Source: Nannobrachium achirus (lineage: Eukaryota; Chordata; Actinopteri; Myctophiformes; Myctophidae). Taken from it: a stretch of 64,000 bases of DNA. Positions 9,716 through 20,186 of the stretch are shown in pieces (position 1 is the stretch's first letter; the number at the start of each line of letters is the position of its first letter). The DNA is taken from positions 9,728,054-9,792,053 of the forward strand of contig OY997655.1 of the NCBI GenBank assembly GCA_963921795.1, written 5' to 3'. The position numbers and the translations under genes are program-made. Below the pieces are notes generated by a model, which was given only the letters and a program-made list of their open reading frames with translations, was not told the origin of the DNA and searched no databases.

Positions 9716-10490
9716 AGGACCAGGTCACCTCTGGGACAACCAGATCTTATTTTATTGTTGTGTGGGACACAATCCTGAGTTATTTTTTGTGTTCAATCTG
9801 TGTTTTTATATATTTTAGTATTTCAGCCGATTTCAGCATGCTACAACTGGTCATACTGTATGATGCAAAATTCATCATATGACCAGTTGTAGCATGCTGA
9901 AATACTAACATATCTAAAAACACAGATTGAACACAAAAAATCAAACCTCGGTTCGAAATAAAGCGGTGAACTTTTATTCTATGTGTTCTAAAGTTATGAA
10001 CTCTGTGATCTATACATTCTTTATATATTCTGAATTCTACATTCTTTATATATTCTGAATGAATGAATGATTTTATCTGGAGGGCCGAATTATCATGTGA
10101 AGCTTGACCAATCCTCAAAGTATCCAATCATCAGACCGGGAGGGACACTACACACATATTCTGGACGTACAGGATAGATAAAACCTGTTCATTCTGAACT
10201 GAAATGGCCATATATGGACATGGGACACACATTTTGTTTTTGAAAAAACCTGTTCATTCTGGACTGAAATGACCATATATGGGCGTGGGACACACAAAGC
10301 CACTCATTGGAAGCGGTTTTCACCGCTTCAAAAACCTGTTTATTCTGGACTGAAATGACCATATGGGCGTGGGACACACAAAGCCATTGGAAGCGGTTTT
10401 CACCGCTTCAAAAATAATTCAGGATTGGGTTGATCGTGTCCCACACAACAATAAAATAAGATCTGGTTGTCCCAGAGGTGACCTGGTCCT
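9716..10490. mobile_element. palindromic TTAA MITE with 474-bp insert
   Basis: Flanked by TTAA at 9712-9715 and 10491-10494. The ends AGGACCAGGTCACCTCTGGG and its complement begin arms that pair over about 150 bp each. Compared with the intact copy at 13974-14277, this one carries an extra segment at 9941-10414 made partly of about three tandem units of 70-80 bp with GCGGTTTTCACCGC. Confidence 0.8.
10182..10413. repeat. about three tandem units of 70-80 bp
   Basis: Units start with CCTGTTCATTCTGGACTGAA and contain GGGCGTGGGACACACAAAGC and the short palindrome GAAGCGGTTTTCACCGCTTC. They are part of the unit-1-specific insert. Confidence 0.75.
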
Positions 10491-10861
10491 TTAATTACCT
10501 GCGCCACAGAGTGCGCAAGTACTGTGTTTGATTGCGTATCTGTTTTGTGTTTACGCCCATAGCCAATCAGGGACCAGCATTCCTGGTGAGGTCACCAAGC
10601 ACAGCCAATGAGGGACCAGCATTCTTGGTGATGATGTCACCATCAACAAGTGCGACTGGTGCACATTAAGTAGGCCACATACATGGCCACGGGTGCACAA
10701 GACTCAAGTTGGCACCTCGACAGAGTGCAGTCGAGTTGGTGCCAGCGCTGCTCCCTCATTGGCTAGTAGGTGCCACACACACACAGGTTGAGTTTAAAGC
10801 CCCTGCTCCCTCATTGGCCAATTGGTGCCAGTGCTTCTCCCTTATTGGCCAATTGGTGCCA

Positions 10862-10900
10862 CATACATACATACAGACAGACAGACAGACAGACAGACAG
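10862..10900. repeat. (CATA)n(CAGA)n microsatellite
   Basis: CATA units followed by about seven CAGA units. In unit 2 (14661-14690) the CATA part is longer and the CAGA part shorter. Confidence 0.85.
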
Positions 10901-12529
10901 CACTCATCACCCTACTTGCTAGCCTGGCCAGCCAGCCTCATACTGTGCATTCACTCACTCGTTCCTTCCCACTATGTGAGTCTGGACTTTGGGCTAGAGG
11001 CAGCTTAAAAAGTGTGTGGGAGTACTAATTGCCTTGACAGACAGACTCCTCTAACCAATCAGCGTAGCAAAACATCTCTCAGCCAGTCAGAAGAACGGCA
11101 AACAAACACGTCTTTTCGGCCGATGAACTCTGCTATAGCGCACACTTATCGCTTGTTTTATTGTTTCAGCGTTAACTGTTACACTTGTTGCATCGAGGGC
11201 AGCCATGTTGTTTTGAAAATGCTGCAGCAAGCATCTAAGTCCCGATCTACACATGGACCAATCAGGGGAAGCTTTTCACTTGTTGTGCGGACAGCAGTTG
11301 AAACGCAGTCACTGATTGGACCTGATCAGAAAATGACAAGTCCAGACCTCATACTGAGGAATGAGTGAACGCAGTATGAGGGATGGCCCGCCAGGCTACC
11401 TACTTGCATGCTCTGCTGGCACAAGTATTAATGGTTAATGGGGATAAAATGGAAAGTGACTCGGATGTTTTTCAGGTCTTAAAGGGTTAAAAATACCTGT
11501 CCTAATCGTATGTCAGTCATCTCTATATTTGGGAAAATATGGCCACATTTCGTCCAACTTAGACAACCAACCGCGACGCGAGTCACACTTGAAAATGAAT
11601 TCCGTCCTTGTACCTTTTATGCCCATATATGGATATCCCTGATGTCATCAATTATTATAGTCCATATATCTAGGAATTCCCATACAGGATATTATGGGCA
11701 TATTGTGTCGGTCTCTGTTGTTTCAGCCCCTGTTTTGGGGCGTCTTACTGATATAGAACAATATGACAAATATTTTCTGTTTTTATTGCACGGTCGTAGT
11801 TACTATCAAAACCTCCACCGGCTGTCTGTCAGTCTGTCAGTCTGTCTGTCTGTCACATGCCACATGTCACACTTTTGCCCTACTCATATCTCCGCCACCG
11901 TTGCCCCGATCCATGCCAAACTTTGCACACACACTCCTTGGCTGCCAAACCACAACCACGACCCCTCATTTCTCACATGGCCCTCTTCTAGCGCCACCAT
12001 GAGGCAGATTCTTGCAAGACACATTTTTGGACACTGCTCCTACAGATTTAGAGTTATCTCCCGATTTAGGGAGTCTTACTGGTTATTTCTATTTGACTGT
12101 TGTCTCAATCATTGGGTGCCCCCTCACTGACTGCAAGGCCCCCCGGGGCCCTCTCTCCATGTCATGCTGTGTGTGTGTAATCCTGCCCTGTGCACGGCTC
12201 TACAAAGAGCCCTGCTGTAATCCTGTTGTCCTATTCTCCAGACAAATGTCGCACTGAAAAAAAGAAAAACAGAGATCAGAGCGTTTTTTTCGGTGACACA
12301 TGAATGATGATGTGTTGACTGAGAATAACAAGAGAAAAGTAACAGATTGTGATGTGCAAGTTCGGAGCACGTGCAGGGCCATTTTCTTAACGCCCCTTAA
12401 AAAAAACCTCTGCAAAGAAGTACCAGATTCATCTCCACGCAGTGATCTAGTCTGGCTACGCAAGGCTTACTGTACCGTTGTTTCCTGTCCTGCACATTTG
12501 GCACTTATGTAATTTACACTAACTCTTGC

Positions 12530-13582
12530 TTATTGGCAGTCAATTGCATTCAGTTCATTGGCATTCATGGGTGCCAGTTCCCACCTGATGTTGTGTGGGA
12601 GTCCAGACTGCTCCAGACCGTACCGAATAACCGCTAGCTCGCATAGCGCCTTCAGCGTCTTCAGTGCCTTCAGCGTCTTCAGACTAGGACTCAAGTCTAA
12701 GATGTACAAGTCTGAGTCTCCAAAAATCACCAGGCGATCTCCCACCATGCAACAGCACATCCATGTCATCTGAGACGGGCCTTTGCCCTTGAGCACAACC
12801 TTCTCCCACTTTCTGGTCTGTGGAGTGTATTTCCACAGATATTTCCACGTCTGTGTACCCCATATGCCACATGCATACAGCTCTCCATTATAGGCAAAGG
12901 CTGTATGACACCTGTGTGGAAAAAATGGTGCAGAAGTTGAGAACTGCCAGCTGTTGGTCTCTGTGTCAAACGCACTGATGTTGCTGTAGATGTGCTCATT
13001 TCCCCCAAATACAAACATCTTTGTCCCAATGATGGTGGTAGAGAGATCTGACAAAGCAGGTGGTGTAATGCCTGTGCTGTTAACTGAAGACCAGACCATT
13101 GTGGTGGTGTCCAACTTGTAGATCTCATTAGTGTGATAAGTGTGACGCTGTTTGTATCCTCCAAAGATATACATGATCTTCCCCAAGACACAGGCGGAGT
13201 GGTGCTTCCTCCCCTCTGGAATGGTCCCAGAAACCCTGGGCTTAAACCATGTGTGGGTGTCGACGTCAAAGGCATAAAGCACATTGCAGCACTCCTCAGA
13301 CTCGCACTTACACCCTCCCCAGATGTAGGCGACATCTTCTATCAGCACGGCTGTGTGCATCCAGCGCGCGGAGGGAATCTCACCCCTTCCTCTTCCAGTC
13401 ACGGGGGGCAACGTCACCCAGCGCAAAGTCACTGTGTTGAACACGGACACCTCCATCTGGTCCTCAGAGTGCCTGCAGGGCGTTCCAAAGTGGTACACCT
13501 TGACACCCGAGACAACATACCTGCCTCCCTTTGATCCTTGTTTAAGGTGCACGGTCCAACGGAATTTAAGGTGCACGTGCAA
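12530..13582 (-). CDS. klhdc3-like: klhdc3-like retrocopy 2, start codon disrupted
   Basis: The frame is open from 13582 to the stop at 12530 and aligns throughout with copy 1. It keeps better kelch signatures in places: IFGGY where copy 1 has VVGGY, and FGGN where copy 1 has FGRD. The ATG equivalent to copy 1, at about 13615, is followed after five codons by TAG where copy 1 has CAG. The next in-frame ATG is at 13456 (MEVSVFNTV), which would give 308 residues and lose about 50 N-terminal residues including the first blade. Differences in length from copy 1 are 9, 6 and 9 bp, all in frame. The BC-box-like LKALCELAV follows a nine-residue expansion. It could be a gene with a later start, or a recent pseudogene whose body has not yet decayed. 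Confidence 0.6.
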   Translation of the reverse strand: MHVHLKFRWTVHLKQGSKGGRYVVSGVKVYHFGTPCRHSEDQMEVSVFNTVTLRWVTLPPVTGRGRGEIPSARWMHTAVLIEDVAYIWGGCKCESEECCNVLYAFDVDTHTWFKPRVSGTIPEGRKHHSACVLGKIMYIFGGYKQRHTYHTNEIYKLDTTTMVWSSVNSTGITPPALSDLSTTIIGTKMFVFGGNEHIYSNISAFDTETNSWQFSTSAPFFPHRCHTAFAYNGELYACGIWGTQTWKYLWKYTPQTRKWEKVVLKGKGPSQMTWMCCCMVGDRLVIFGDSDLYILDLSPSLKTLKALKTLKALCELAVIRYGLEQSGLPHNIRWELAPMNANELNAIDCQ

Positions 13583-13656
13583 AATGCGTAACCTCTATAT
13601 CCTTTTTCGCGCCATTTCCGCCTCATCCTTTCTCTCCTTCTTTGATTGTGTACTTC

Positions 13657-13679
13657 TTATATAAGCTGCTCTTACGTCA
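13657..13679 (-). promoter_or_regulatory. possible TATA and CRE-like sites, copy 2
   Basis: Same arrangement as copy 1: TGACGTAA at 13679-13672 and TTATATAAG at 13665-13657 on the minus strand. Conservation may only reflect recent duplication. Confidence 0.3.
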
Positions 13680-13749
13680 ACACACAACACCCGACTAAAG
13701 CCCCATTTATGATTTCCTTTTCTCTACTTCTTTTTTTAGCTATAATTCC

Positions 13750-13900
13750 GGGGATAGCCTGGGCCATGGTCCAGCCTCCGAGGCACATAAGCAGCTTTTG
13801 CATTGTGGGTTCGAGTCCCGTTCCCCACAGTCTTTACAACATGTCTCTCTACTTCTGTCTCTTTTCCCCTGTTTCCCATCTCCACTTTCAATAAAGGAAA
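13750..13900 (+). mobile_element. tRNA-derived SINE, unit 2
   Basis: Duplicate of the SINE at 9490-9640 with B-box-like GGTTCGAGTCCCG and terminal CAATAAAGG. Confidence 0.6.
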
Positions 13901-13973
13901 AAATAGATAATAATCAAATAATAAAAGAAAGGACACACTTAGTGTGAAGTGATCGAGCGGTGCTACGAGTTAA

Positions 13974-14277
13974 AGGACCAGGTCACTTCTGGGACAACCA
14001 GATCTTATTTTATTGTTGTGTGGGACACGATCAACACAATCCTGAGTTATTTTTTGTGTTCAATCTGTGTTTTTAGATATTTTAGTATTTCAGCCGATTT
14101 CAGCATGCTACAACTGGTCATATGATGCAAAATGCATCATATGACCAGTTTTAGCATGCTGAAATACTAACATCTAAAAACACAGATTGAACACAAAAAA
14201 TAATTCAGGATTGTGTTTGATCGTGTCCCACACAACAATAAAATAAGATCTGGTTGTCCCAGAGGTGACCTGGTCCT
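13974..14277. mobile_element. 304-bp palindromic TTAA MITE, intact
   Basis: TTAA duplication at 13970-13973 and 14278-14281. Almost the whole element is one inverted repeat: arms from AGGACCAGGTCACTTCTGGG inward to CAGCATGCTACAACTGGTC pair with the right half, around the centre at about 14127. It is a fold-back of the Kolobok or piggyBac type by target site, without coding sequence. Confidence 0.85.
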
Positions 14278-14965
14278 TTAATTACCTGCGCCACAGAGTG
14301 CGCTACTTGCGCACTCAGAGTGCGTATCTGTCGCGCATCTGTTTTGTGTTTACGCCCATAGCCAATCAGGGACCAGCATTCCTGGTGAGGTCACCAAGCA
14401 CAGCCTATGAGGGACCAGCATTCTTGGTGATGATGTCACCATCAACAAGTGCGACTGGTGCACATTAAGTAGGCCACATACATGGCCACGGGTGCACAAG
14501 ACGCAAGTTGGCACCTCGACAGAGTGCAGTCGAGTTGGTGCCAGCGCTGCTCCCTCATTGGCTAGTAGGTGCCACACACACACAGGTTGAGTTTAAAGCC
14601 CCTGCTCCCTCATTGGCCAATTGGTGCCAGTGCTTCTCCCTTATTGGCCAATTGGTGCCACATACATACATACATACATACATACAGACAGCACTCATCA
14701 CCCTACTTGCTAGCCTGGCCAGCCCTGCACAGTATGAGGCTCATACTGTGCTTTCACTCACTCGTTCCTTCCCACTATGTGAGTCTGGACTTTGGGCTAG
14801 AGGCAGCTTGAAAAGTGGGCGGGAGTACTTGCCTTGACAGACAGACTATAGCGTATACTGAAATAACTTCACTTATCGCTTGTTTTATTTTTTCAGCGTT
14901 AACTGTTACACTTGTTGCATCGAGGGCAGCCATGTTGTTTTGAAAATGCTGCAGCAAGCATCTAA

Positions 14966-15296
14966 AGCCCTTTGCACACAGGACAGTTGCGTTTTTTTTT
15001 TTTGTTTGCTGCATGAATAAAACGCATTGGATTTGGTGTGCAATGCTGTGCGGAATCGGCGCTGCGGATCCCAGAAGGAGTCATAAAAGGAGCGATGAGT
15101 TTTTTACCGCATGCGACAAGACCCACAAATCGAACTGGGTTCGATCGAGAAAAAAAACGCACGGCCGCAGCCACTCGTCGCACGGCTAATTCGGATCCGG
15201 TGTGCATGAGGTCGTAGAGAATCATTGTTTTCTTTTTAAGAAAATGAAATTGTCCGTTTTATCCGTGCGGATAAACGCGCCTGTGTGCAAAGGGCT
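14966..15296. mobile_element. Harbinger-like MITE, unit 2 only
   Basis: 331 bp with 16-bp perfect inverted ends AGCCCTTTGCACACAG. Unit 1 provides the empty site (CATCTAAGTCCC at about 11231-11242). Flanks are TAA on the left and TTA on the right, consistent with a 3-bp TWA duplication carrying one change, as in PIF/Harbinger elements. No transposase. Confidence 0.75.
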
Positions 15297-16079
15297 TTAG
15301 TCCCGATCTACACATGGACCAATCAGGGGAAGCTTTTCACTTGTTGTGCGGACAGCAGTTGAAACGCAGTCACTGATTGGACCTGATCAGAAAATGAGAA
15401 GTCCAGACCTCATACTGTGGGAAGGAGGAATGAGCGAACGCAGTATGAGGGATGGCCCGCCAGGCTACCTACTTGCATGCTCTGCTGGCACAAGTATTAA
15501 TGGTTAATGGGGATAAAATGGAAAGTGACTCGGATGTGTTTGAGGTCTTAATGGGTTAAAAATACCTGTCCTAATCGTATGTCAGTCATCTCTATATTTG
15601 GGAAAATATGGCCACATTTCATCCAACTTAAACAACCAACCGCGATGCGTGTCACACTTGAAAATGAATTCCGTCCTTGTCCCTTTCATGTCCATATATG
15701 GATATCCCTGATGTCATCAATTATTATAGTCCATATATCTATATTATATATCTAATTCCCATACAGGATATTATGGGCATAATGTGTCGGTCTCTGTTGT
15801 TTCAGCCCTCTGTTGTTTTGGGGCGTCTTACTGGTATAGAACAATATGACAAATATTTTTTGTTATTATTGCACGGTCGCAGTTACTATCAAAACCTCCA
15901 CCGGCTGTCTGTCAGTCTGTCTGTCTGTCACACGCCACATGTCACACTTTTGCCCTACTCATATCTCCGCCACCGTTGCCCCGATCCATGCCAAACTTTG
16001 CACACACACTCCTTGGCTGCCAAACCACAACCCCTCATTTCTCACATGGCCCTCTTCTAGCGCCCCCATGAGGCAGATT

Positions 16080-16320
16080 CTTTTTGGACACTGCTCCTAC
16101 AGATTTTGCCCTAAAATCACACAAACCGGTACAGAGTATCTCTACAGTCATGTCATCAATATGCATCTGTCCCATCTAGCGCCACCATCTGGCGATTTTT
16201 GAAAAACACATTTTTGGAACTGCTCCTACAGATGTTGCCCTAAAATCACGCAAATAGCGGTACACAGTATCTCTACAGTCATGTCATCAACGTGGATCTG
16301 TCCCATTTCCCATATTTCCT
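16080..16320. repeat. two tandem units of about 115 bp
   Basis: Units contain ACTGCTCCTACAGAT, TTGCCCTAAAATCAC and ATCTCTACAGTCATGTCATC. Unit 1 of the large duplication has lost this segment by an internal deletion. Confidence 0.7.
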
Positions 16321-16885
16321 CCTGATTGGCTACCATTGCCTTCCAAAGTTTGTGTATAGGACCTGACAGTCGCTTATCCCCCTATTTAGGGAGTCTTACT
16401 GGTTATTTCTATTTGACTGTTGTCTCAATCATTGGGTGCCCCTCACTGCAAGGCCCCCCGGGGCCCTCTCTCCATGTCATGCTGTGTGTGTGTAATCCTG
16501 CCCTGTTGTCCTATTCTCCAGACAAATGTCGCACTGAAAAAATAAAAACGGAGATCAGAGCGTTTTTTCGGTGACACATAAATGATGATGTGTTGACTGA
16601 GAATAACAAGAGAAAAGTAACAGATTGTGATGTGCAAGTTCGGAGCACGTTGCGATGCGACACGCAAGCTTGTCGATGGGCTTTTTGACCACTCCAAAGA
16701 CAGTGTGTAGAACAAAATTGCATCTTTCTAGTCGTCACCTGGAAGTGAAGGTGACAATTTGATAGCGAGTGTCAATTGCTTTAGACATAGTTTTTTTCTA
16801 GACGTTGTGCTGTGTGCCAGGTATACTCCCTAAGTTATTATTAACATCTAAGTACTGCCATCCTTATCGTCAACATCTAAACCAG

Positions 16886-17045
16886 TGGTTCTCAACCTTT
16901 TCAGGCCGCGACCCCCAAAATAATCATATTTTAACTGGGACCCCCCCACCCTGACGAGGACTAACAGTTACTAAGAGTTATGAATTACATTTTGTATAAC
17001 AGTCCTATTGTGAAAATAGCAGATCTCGACCCACAGGTTGAGAAC
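16886..17045. mobile_element. truncated hAT-like element
   Basis: CAGTGGTTCTCAACC starts it. The interior jumps from the left hairpin arm (AATAGCAGATCT at about 17016) directly to the right terminus GACCCACAGGTTGAGAAC, so the right half of the hairpin is deleted. Confidence 0.65.
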
Positions 17046-17257
17046 AACGCTGAGGATAGTAGTGGTAGCTTGTGTACATAATATTACTGTATATGCTGCA
17101 GCACAAAAACTCCTCTGACTCAGAAGCTATGCAATGGAACTCTGTCCTCATAGAACCAATAGGCATCTGCACTGCAGCCATATTGGAAAGACACTGGGCT
17201 CTTCCTTACTTCCTTCTTAATTAACAATGATATTAATGAAGTCTCTGATCCATTTAG

Positions 17258-17690
17258 CACAGTGGTTTTCAATGTTTTTATTTCAAGGACCCCCATAACT
17301 CTGAGAGTGTACAAATGGAACCAAATTGGTTACACGCCTGTAAGGGTCCATATGGGGTGGCAATGCGGCATAGCTCAGGGGTAGAGAAACCGTTATTAGA
17401 GCACGAAGGGTTCCCAGTTCGAATCCGGGCTCCCCCTGAGTTAATGTCGAAGGGTCCTTGGGCAAGACTCTGAACCCCTAGTTGCTCCCGGTGAGTAGGC
17501 TGGTGCCTTGCATGGTTTCCTCCGCCACCGGTGTATGAATGTGTGCGTGAATGGGTGAATGTAATGCACAATCTCTGTAAAGCGCTTTGGATAAAAGCGC
17601 TATATAAATGCACAATTTTATTTGGAACCCCTCTCAAGGAACCATGAGGGTCCCATCACACTTTGAGGGTGTAGCAGAGTGTTTCCAGTG
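17258..17690. mobile_element. hAT-like element split by a SINE
   Basis: CAGTGGTTTTCAATG begins it, with an internal CTCTGAGAGTGTACAAATGG motif that recurs at 24940, 25010, 26865 and 46268. It is interrupted by the SINE at 17365-17610 and continues with GGAACCCCTCTCAAGGAACC. The right end is uncertain. Confidence 0.5.
17365..17610 (+). mobile_element. tRNA-derived SINE with LINE-like tail, copy a
   Basis: The head GCGGCATAGCTCAGGGGTAG and the B box AGTTCGAATCC are tRNA-like. The tail GTAAAGCGCTTTGGATAAAA with GCGCTATATAAATG is the widespread L2-type 3' end of fish SINEs. Other copies are at 26553-26828 and, reversed, at 62615-62740. Confidence 0.8.
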
Positions 17691-17976
17691 AGCCAACATG
17701 TCACGATATGTTTGAGCAGAATGGAACGGAGCCTTCATCAGTATCATTGGTATCACCTGTGAAGGAGGTCCAATTTCATTCCTGCTGTGAATAGAGCCAA
17801 GCCAATAGCACTGTTGCTGGAGTGTTTGTTTGGGAATGTGGTTTGTTTGAGGTTTGTTTCTGAAATGTCCGTTATTTTAACAAATTATTCTCTTTTTTCT
17901 TACATGTTTGCTGCTCTGCTTCACTGCTTCAACCTCTGCCATGCTCCATCTCAACAGGTAAGTGAATTCAAGACTT

Positions 17977-18122
17977 CTGTGTGTGTGTGTGTGTGCGTGT
18001 GCGTGTGCATGTGCGTGTGCGCGCGTGCGTGCGTGCGTGCGTGCGTGCGTGTGCGCGCGTGCGCGTTTGTGCGCGCGTGCGTGCCGTGCCATGCGATCGA
18101 GCGCACACGTGCGTGCGTGCGT
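17977..18122. repeat. (GT)n/(GTGC)n microsatellite
   Basis: Mixed GT, GTGC and GCGC repeat of about 145 bp. Cys/Val and Thr/His frames over it are artefacts. Confidence 0.9.
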
Positions 18123-18463
18123 CAACACATGCCTACGTTTATGTGGCCGAAGCTTGTGTTTGTGACCAGATGTTTTGTTGCAATTTATGTTAATGCTGGG
18201 TCCGGCTAGATATTGATTCTGTATTCCAATGCATATATAATACATATTAAAAAAATAACCTGATTTACAGTACTTTACAGGACTTTACAATCAATTTCAA
18301 ATTAAACTGCCAGCCAGGGATAAGTGTTTTCTTTTTTGCTAAACCTCTAGATGCAAACAGCTACCTTTCTTATATACAGTATGGGTACAGTAAAGAACTC
18401 TATCGATGATAATGCCGCAGAGCATAACATGTCCAATGAAAAGTAGTAAAAAGCCCTTTGGTC

Positions 18464-18514
18464 AAAACCTCCTAACTCCACTTGAAATGAACATTTTGGA
18501 GTTAGGAGGTTTTG
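18464..18514. repeat. hairpin of unknown type
   Basis: The 18-bp arms AAAACCTCCTAACTCCA and its complement are separated by about 15 bp. A SINE begins directly after the right arm. Confidence 0.6.
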
Positions 18515-18775
18515 TGCCCGGGTAGCTCAGTCGGTAGAGCTCTCGCCTTTGTACCGCAAGGTCATGGGTTCGATTCCGGGCACCGCCAACTCAGCGTATG
18601 AGTAGCACGGCTTGGCAAGTCGTGCGGCAAGTACTGGGAGCTGATGGTAGGTGTGGCGCTCCACCTCAGCAGTCCATCTCCCAGGGGTCTAGCGCATTGT
18701 AACGGGGACAGACTCCCGCGTGTTACCGGCTGATACCGACAATAAGCCACTCCCGACCTACTTGTTTCGGCACGA
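18515..18775 (+). mobile_element. tRNA-derived SINE family 2, copy a
   Basis: The head GCCCGGGTAGCTCAGTCGGT with anticodon-arm-like sequence and the B box GGTTCGATTCC is a near-intact tRNA-like module, followed by a body with GGTGTGGCGCTCCACCTC and GTTACCGGCTGATACCGACA. Copy b lies at 56536-56778 with the same body, which proves an interspersed family, not a lone tRNA gene. Confidence 0.8.
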
Positions 18776-19335
18776 CAGCAGAGATATAAAGGTATTTTTC
18801 AAATTCTCTTGGCTTAGTCAACTGTACATGAGTTGGCTCTGTAGCTTCTTTTCTATTCAAAATCAAATCTCTTTGCCAAAAATGACAGCTGCTTATGGAC
18901 GATGTTCCTCTAGGCTAATGAATATGGATGCTGGGGTTCAACTGGTTAAAACCTTGTAAATTAAACAACCTTACAGTTCCATTGATCGTTGCATTAAGCG
19001 TGCTCTGAAACATGCACGCGGCCCACACACGTGCAGCCGGATGTTAAGTGGTCGTCTTCCTCGAAGATGTTCAAGTTGGCCCCGATCCAGAAAAGGAAGT
19101 TGGAATATCCTCTAAAGGCAAAGCTTAGACAGTACCGTAAAAACACATGAGAATACACATGAGCATAATGTACTTACCTATACAAACATGTATGCATAAG
19201 CAACCCTGTGTAGGCGCACACATGCATGCATAGACACACGTGCATGCATGTGCCCACACATGACCTACATACTGTAGAAACATGCTGAGTGCACGCCCAC
19301 ACACACTGACCTCCACATTGCAACTATTGCTTTAT
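18776..19335. other. no gene seen
   Basis: No coding signal. Around 19160-19260 there are scattered ACATGCATG-type alternating purine-pyrimidine stretches. Confidence 0.4.
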
Positions 19336-19339
19336 TTAA

Positions 19340-19945
19340 TCCGTTCAGAACGGGTACACATTATAGTGTATTATTATTTTATGCTTTAACTATTGAAAAA
19401 TAGCAGATATACAAGCTCACAGCGCGGCACCGAGTGCCGCGCTGCGAGCTTGTATATCTGCTATTTTTGAAAAATCGTGAAAAATAGAATTTTGACCCGA
19501 TTCTATAAGTGTCTTTTGAATCCTTCTAAGATTTTTTTAAAAACATATATGTTTCTATGTCAGCAATCTGGCCAGCCATCGTCAAAGAAAAAGGTCCTTT
19601 TCACTTCAACTGGAGCTCAGTTAGTCTGTTCTTGAGAGACTACTATGTCAGTGGTTCTCAAACCTTTTCATTTGAAGGACCCCCAAAATGATATGAATTT
19701 GGCTGACGAACCCCCATCTCAAAATATTTAGTTCCAGGGACCCCCTCAGAAGCAACATTTGAGTTACAAACATTCGCTTTGAAAATGCATAATATATTCA
19801 AAGATTTTCACACATTTTCACGACTTTTTTTCAAAAATAGCAGATCTACAAGCTCGCAGCGCGGCACTCGGTGCCGCGCTGTGAGCTTGTATATCTGCTA
19901 TTTTTCACCGGTTAAAGCATTCAATAATTCGAGGCCCTAAATGGG
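19340..19945 (+). mobile_element. TTAA element carrying the two-hairpin core
   Basis: Flanked by TTAA (19336-19339 and 19946-19949). The right end GGCCCTAAATGGG and the left end TCCGTTCAGAACGGG are of the CCCATTT type. Hairpins at 19393-19470 and 19831-19906 flank a hAT-like GGACCCCC core. Interior sequence matches the composite hAT elements such as 38510-39073, although ends and target site differ. Confidence 0.75.
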
Positions 19946-20186
19946 TTAACGGCCTACAGACCTCCAGAGAAGCACATGAACCCTGGATAACACACAGTGC
20001 TCCAGTGTGTCCCTGGTGTTAATCAGTGCACCTTCTTCTACTACGCTGTTCTTCCCTTGGATGAGATGATCCTTGCCGCAGCTTATTTCCATTCCTTGAA
20101 TGATATCCGTTATGCCAGTATTATCTCCATTATCTTCTTAATCCAGTTTGACCTGGTTGGAACGCTTCCGTGGGAACTCTAGATTT

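Larger units (their letters stand above)
8107..12370. repeat. 4.27-kb tandem segmental duplication, unit 1
   Basis: The sequence from GTGCAGGGCCATTTTC at 8107 restarts at 12371, and the sequence ending CGGAGCAC at 12370 ends again at about 16648. The two units align along their whole length with high identity apart from discrete insertions. The junction shows about 2 bp (GT) of shared sequence. Each unit holds one klhdc3-like retrocopy, a SINE, a palindromic TTAA element and a CTGT repeat. Confidence 0.9.
12371..16650. repeat. 4.27-kb tandem segmental duplication, unit 2
   Basis: Second unit of the duplication described for 8107-12370. Relative to unit 1 it lacks the 474-bp insert, gains a 331-bp Harbinger-like MITE at 14966-15296, and keeps about 230 bp of tandem repeats at 16080-16320 that are missing in unit 1. 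Confidence 0.9.

Noticed and set aside
17885-17970. Possible exon ending at CAACAG/GTAAGTG after a pyrimidine-rich tract
   Set aside because: The donor match is good but no frame upstream resembles a known protein and no acceptor or partner exon can be identified.
18515-18600. Possible functional tRNA gene
   Set aside because: The same tRNA-like head plus an identical downstream body occurs at 56536, so it is a SINE.
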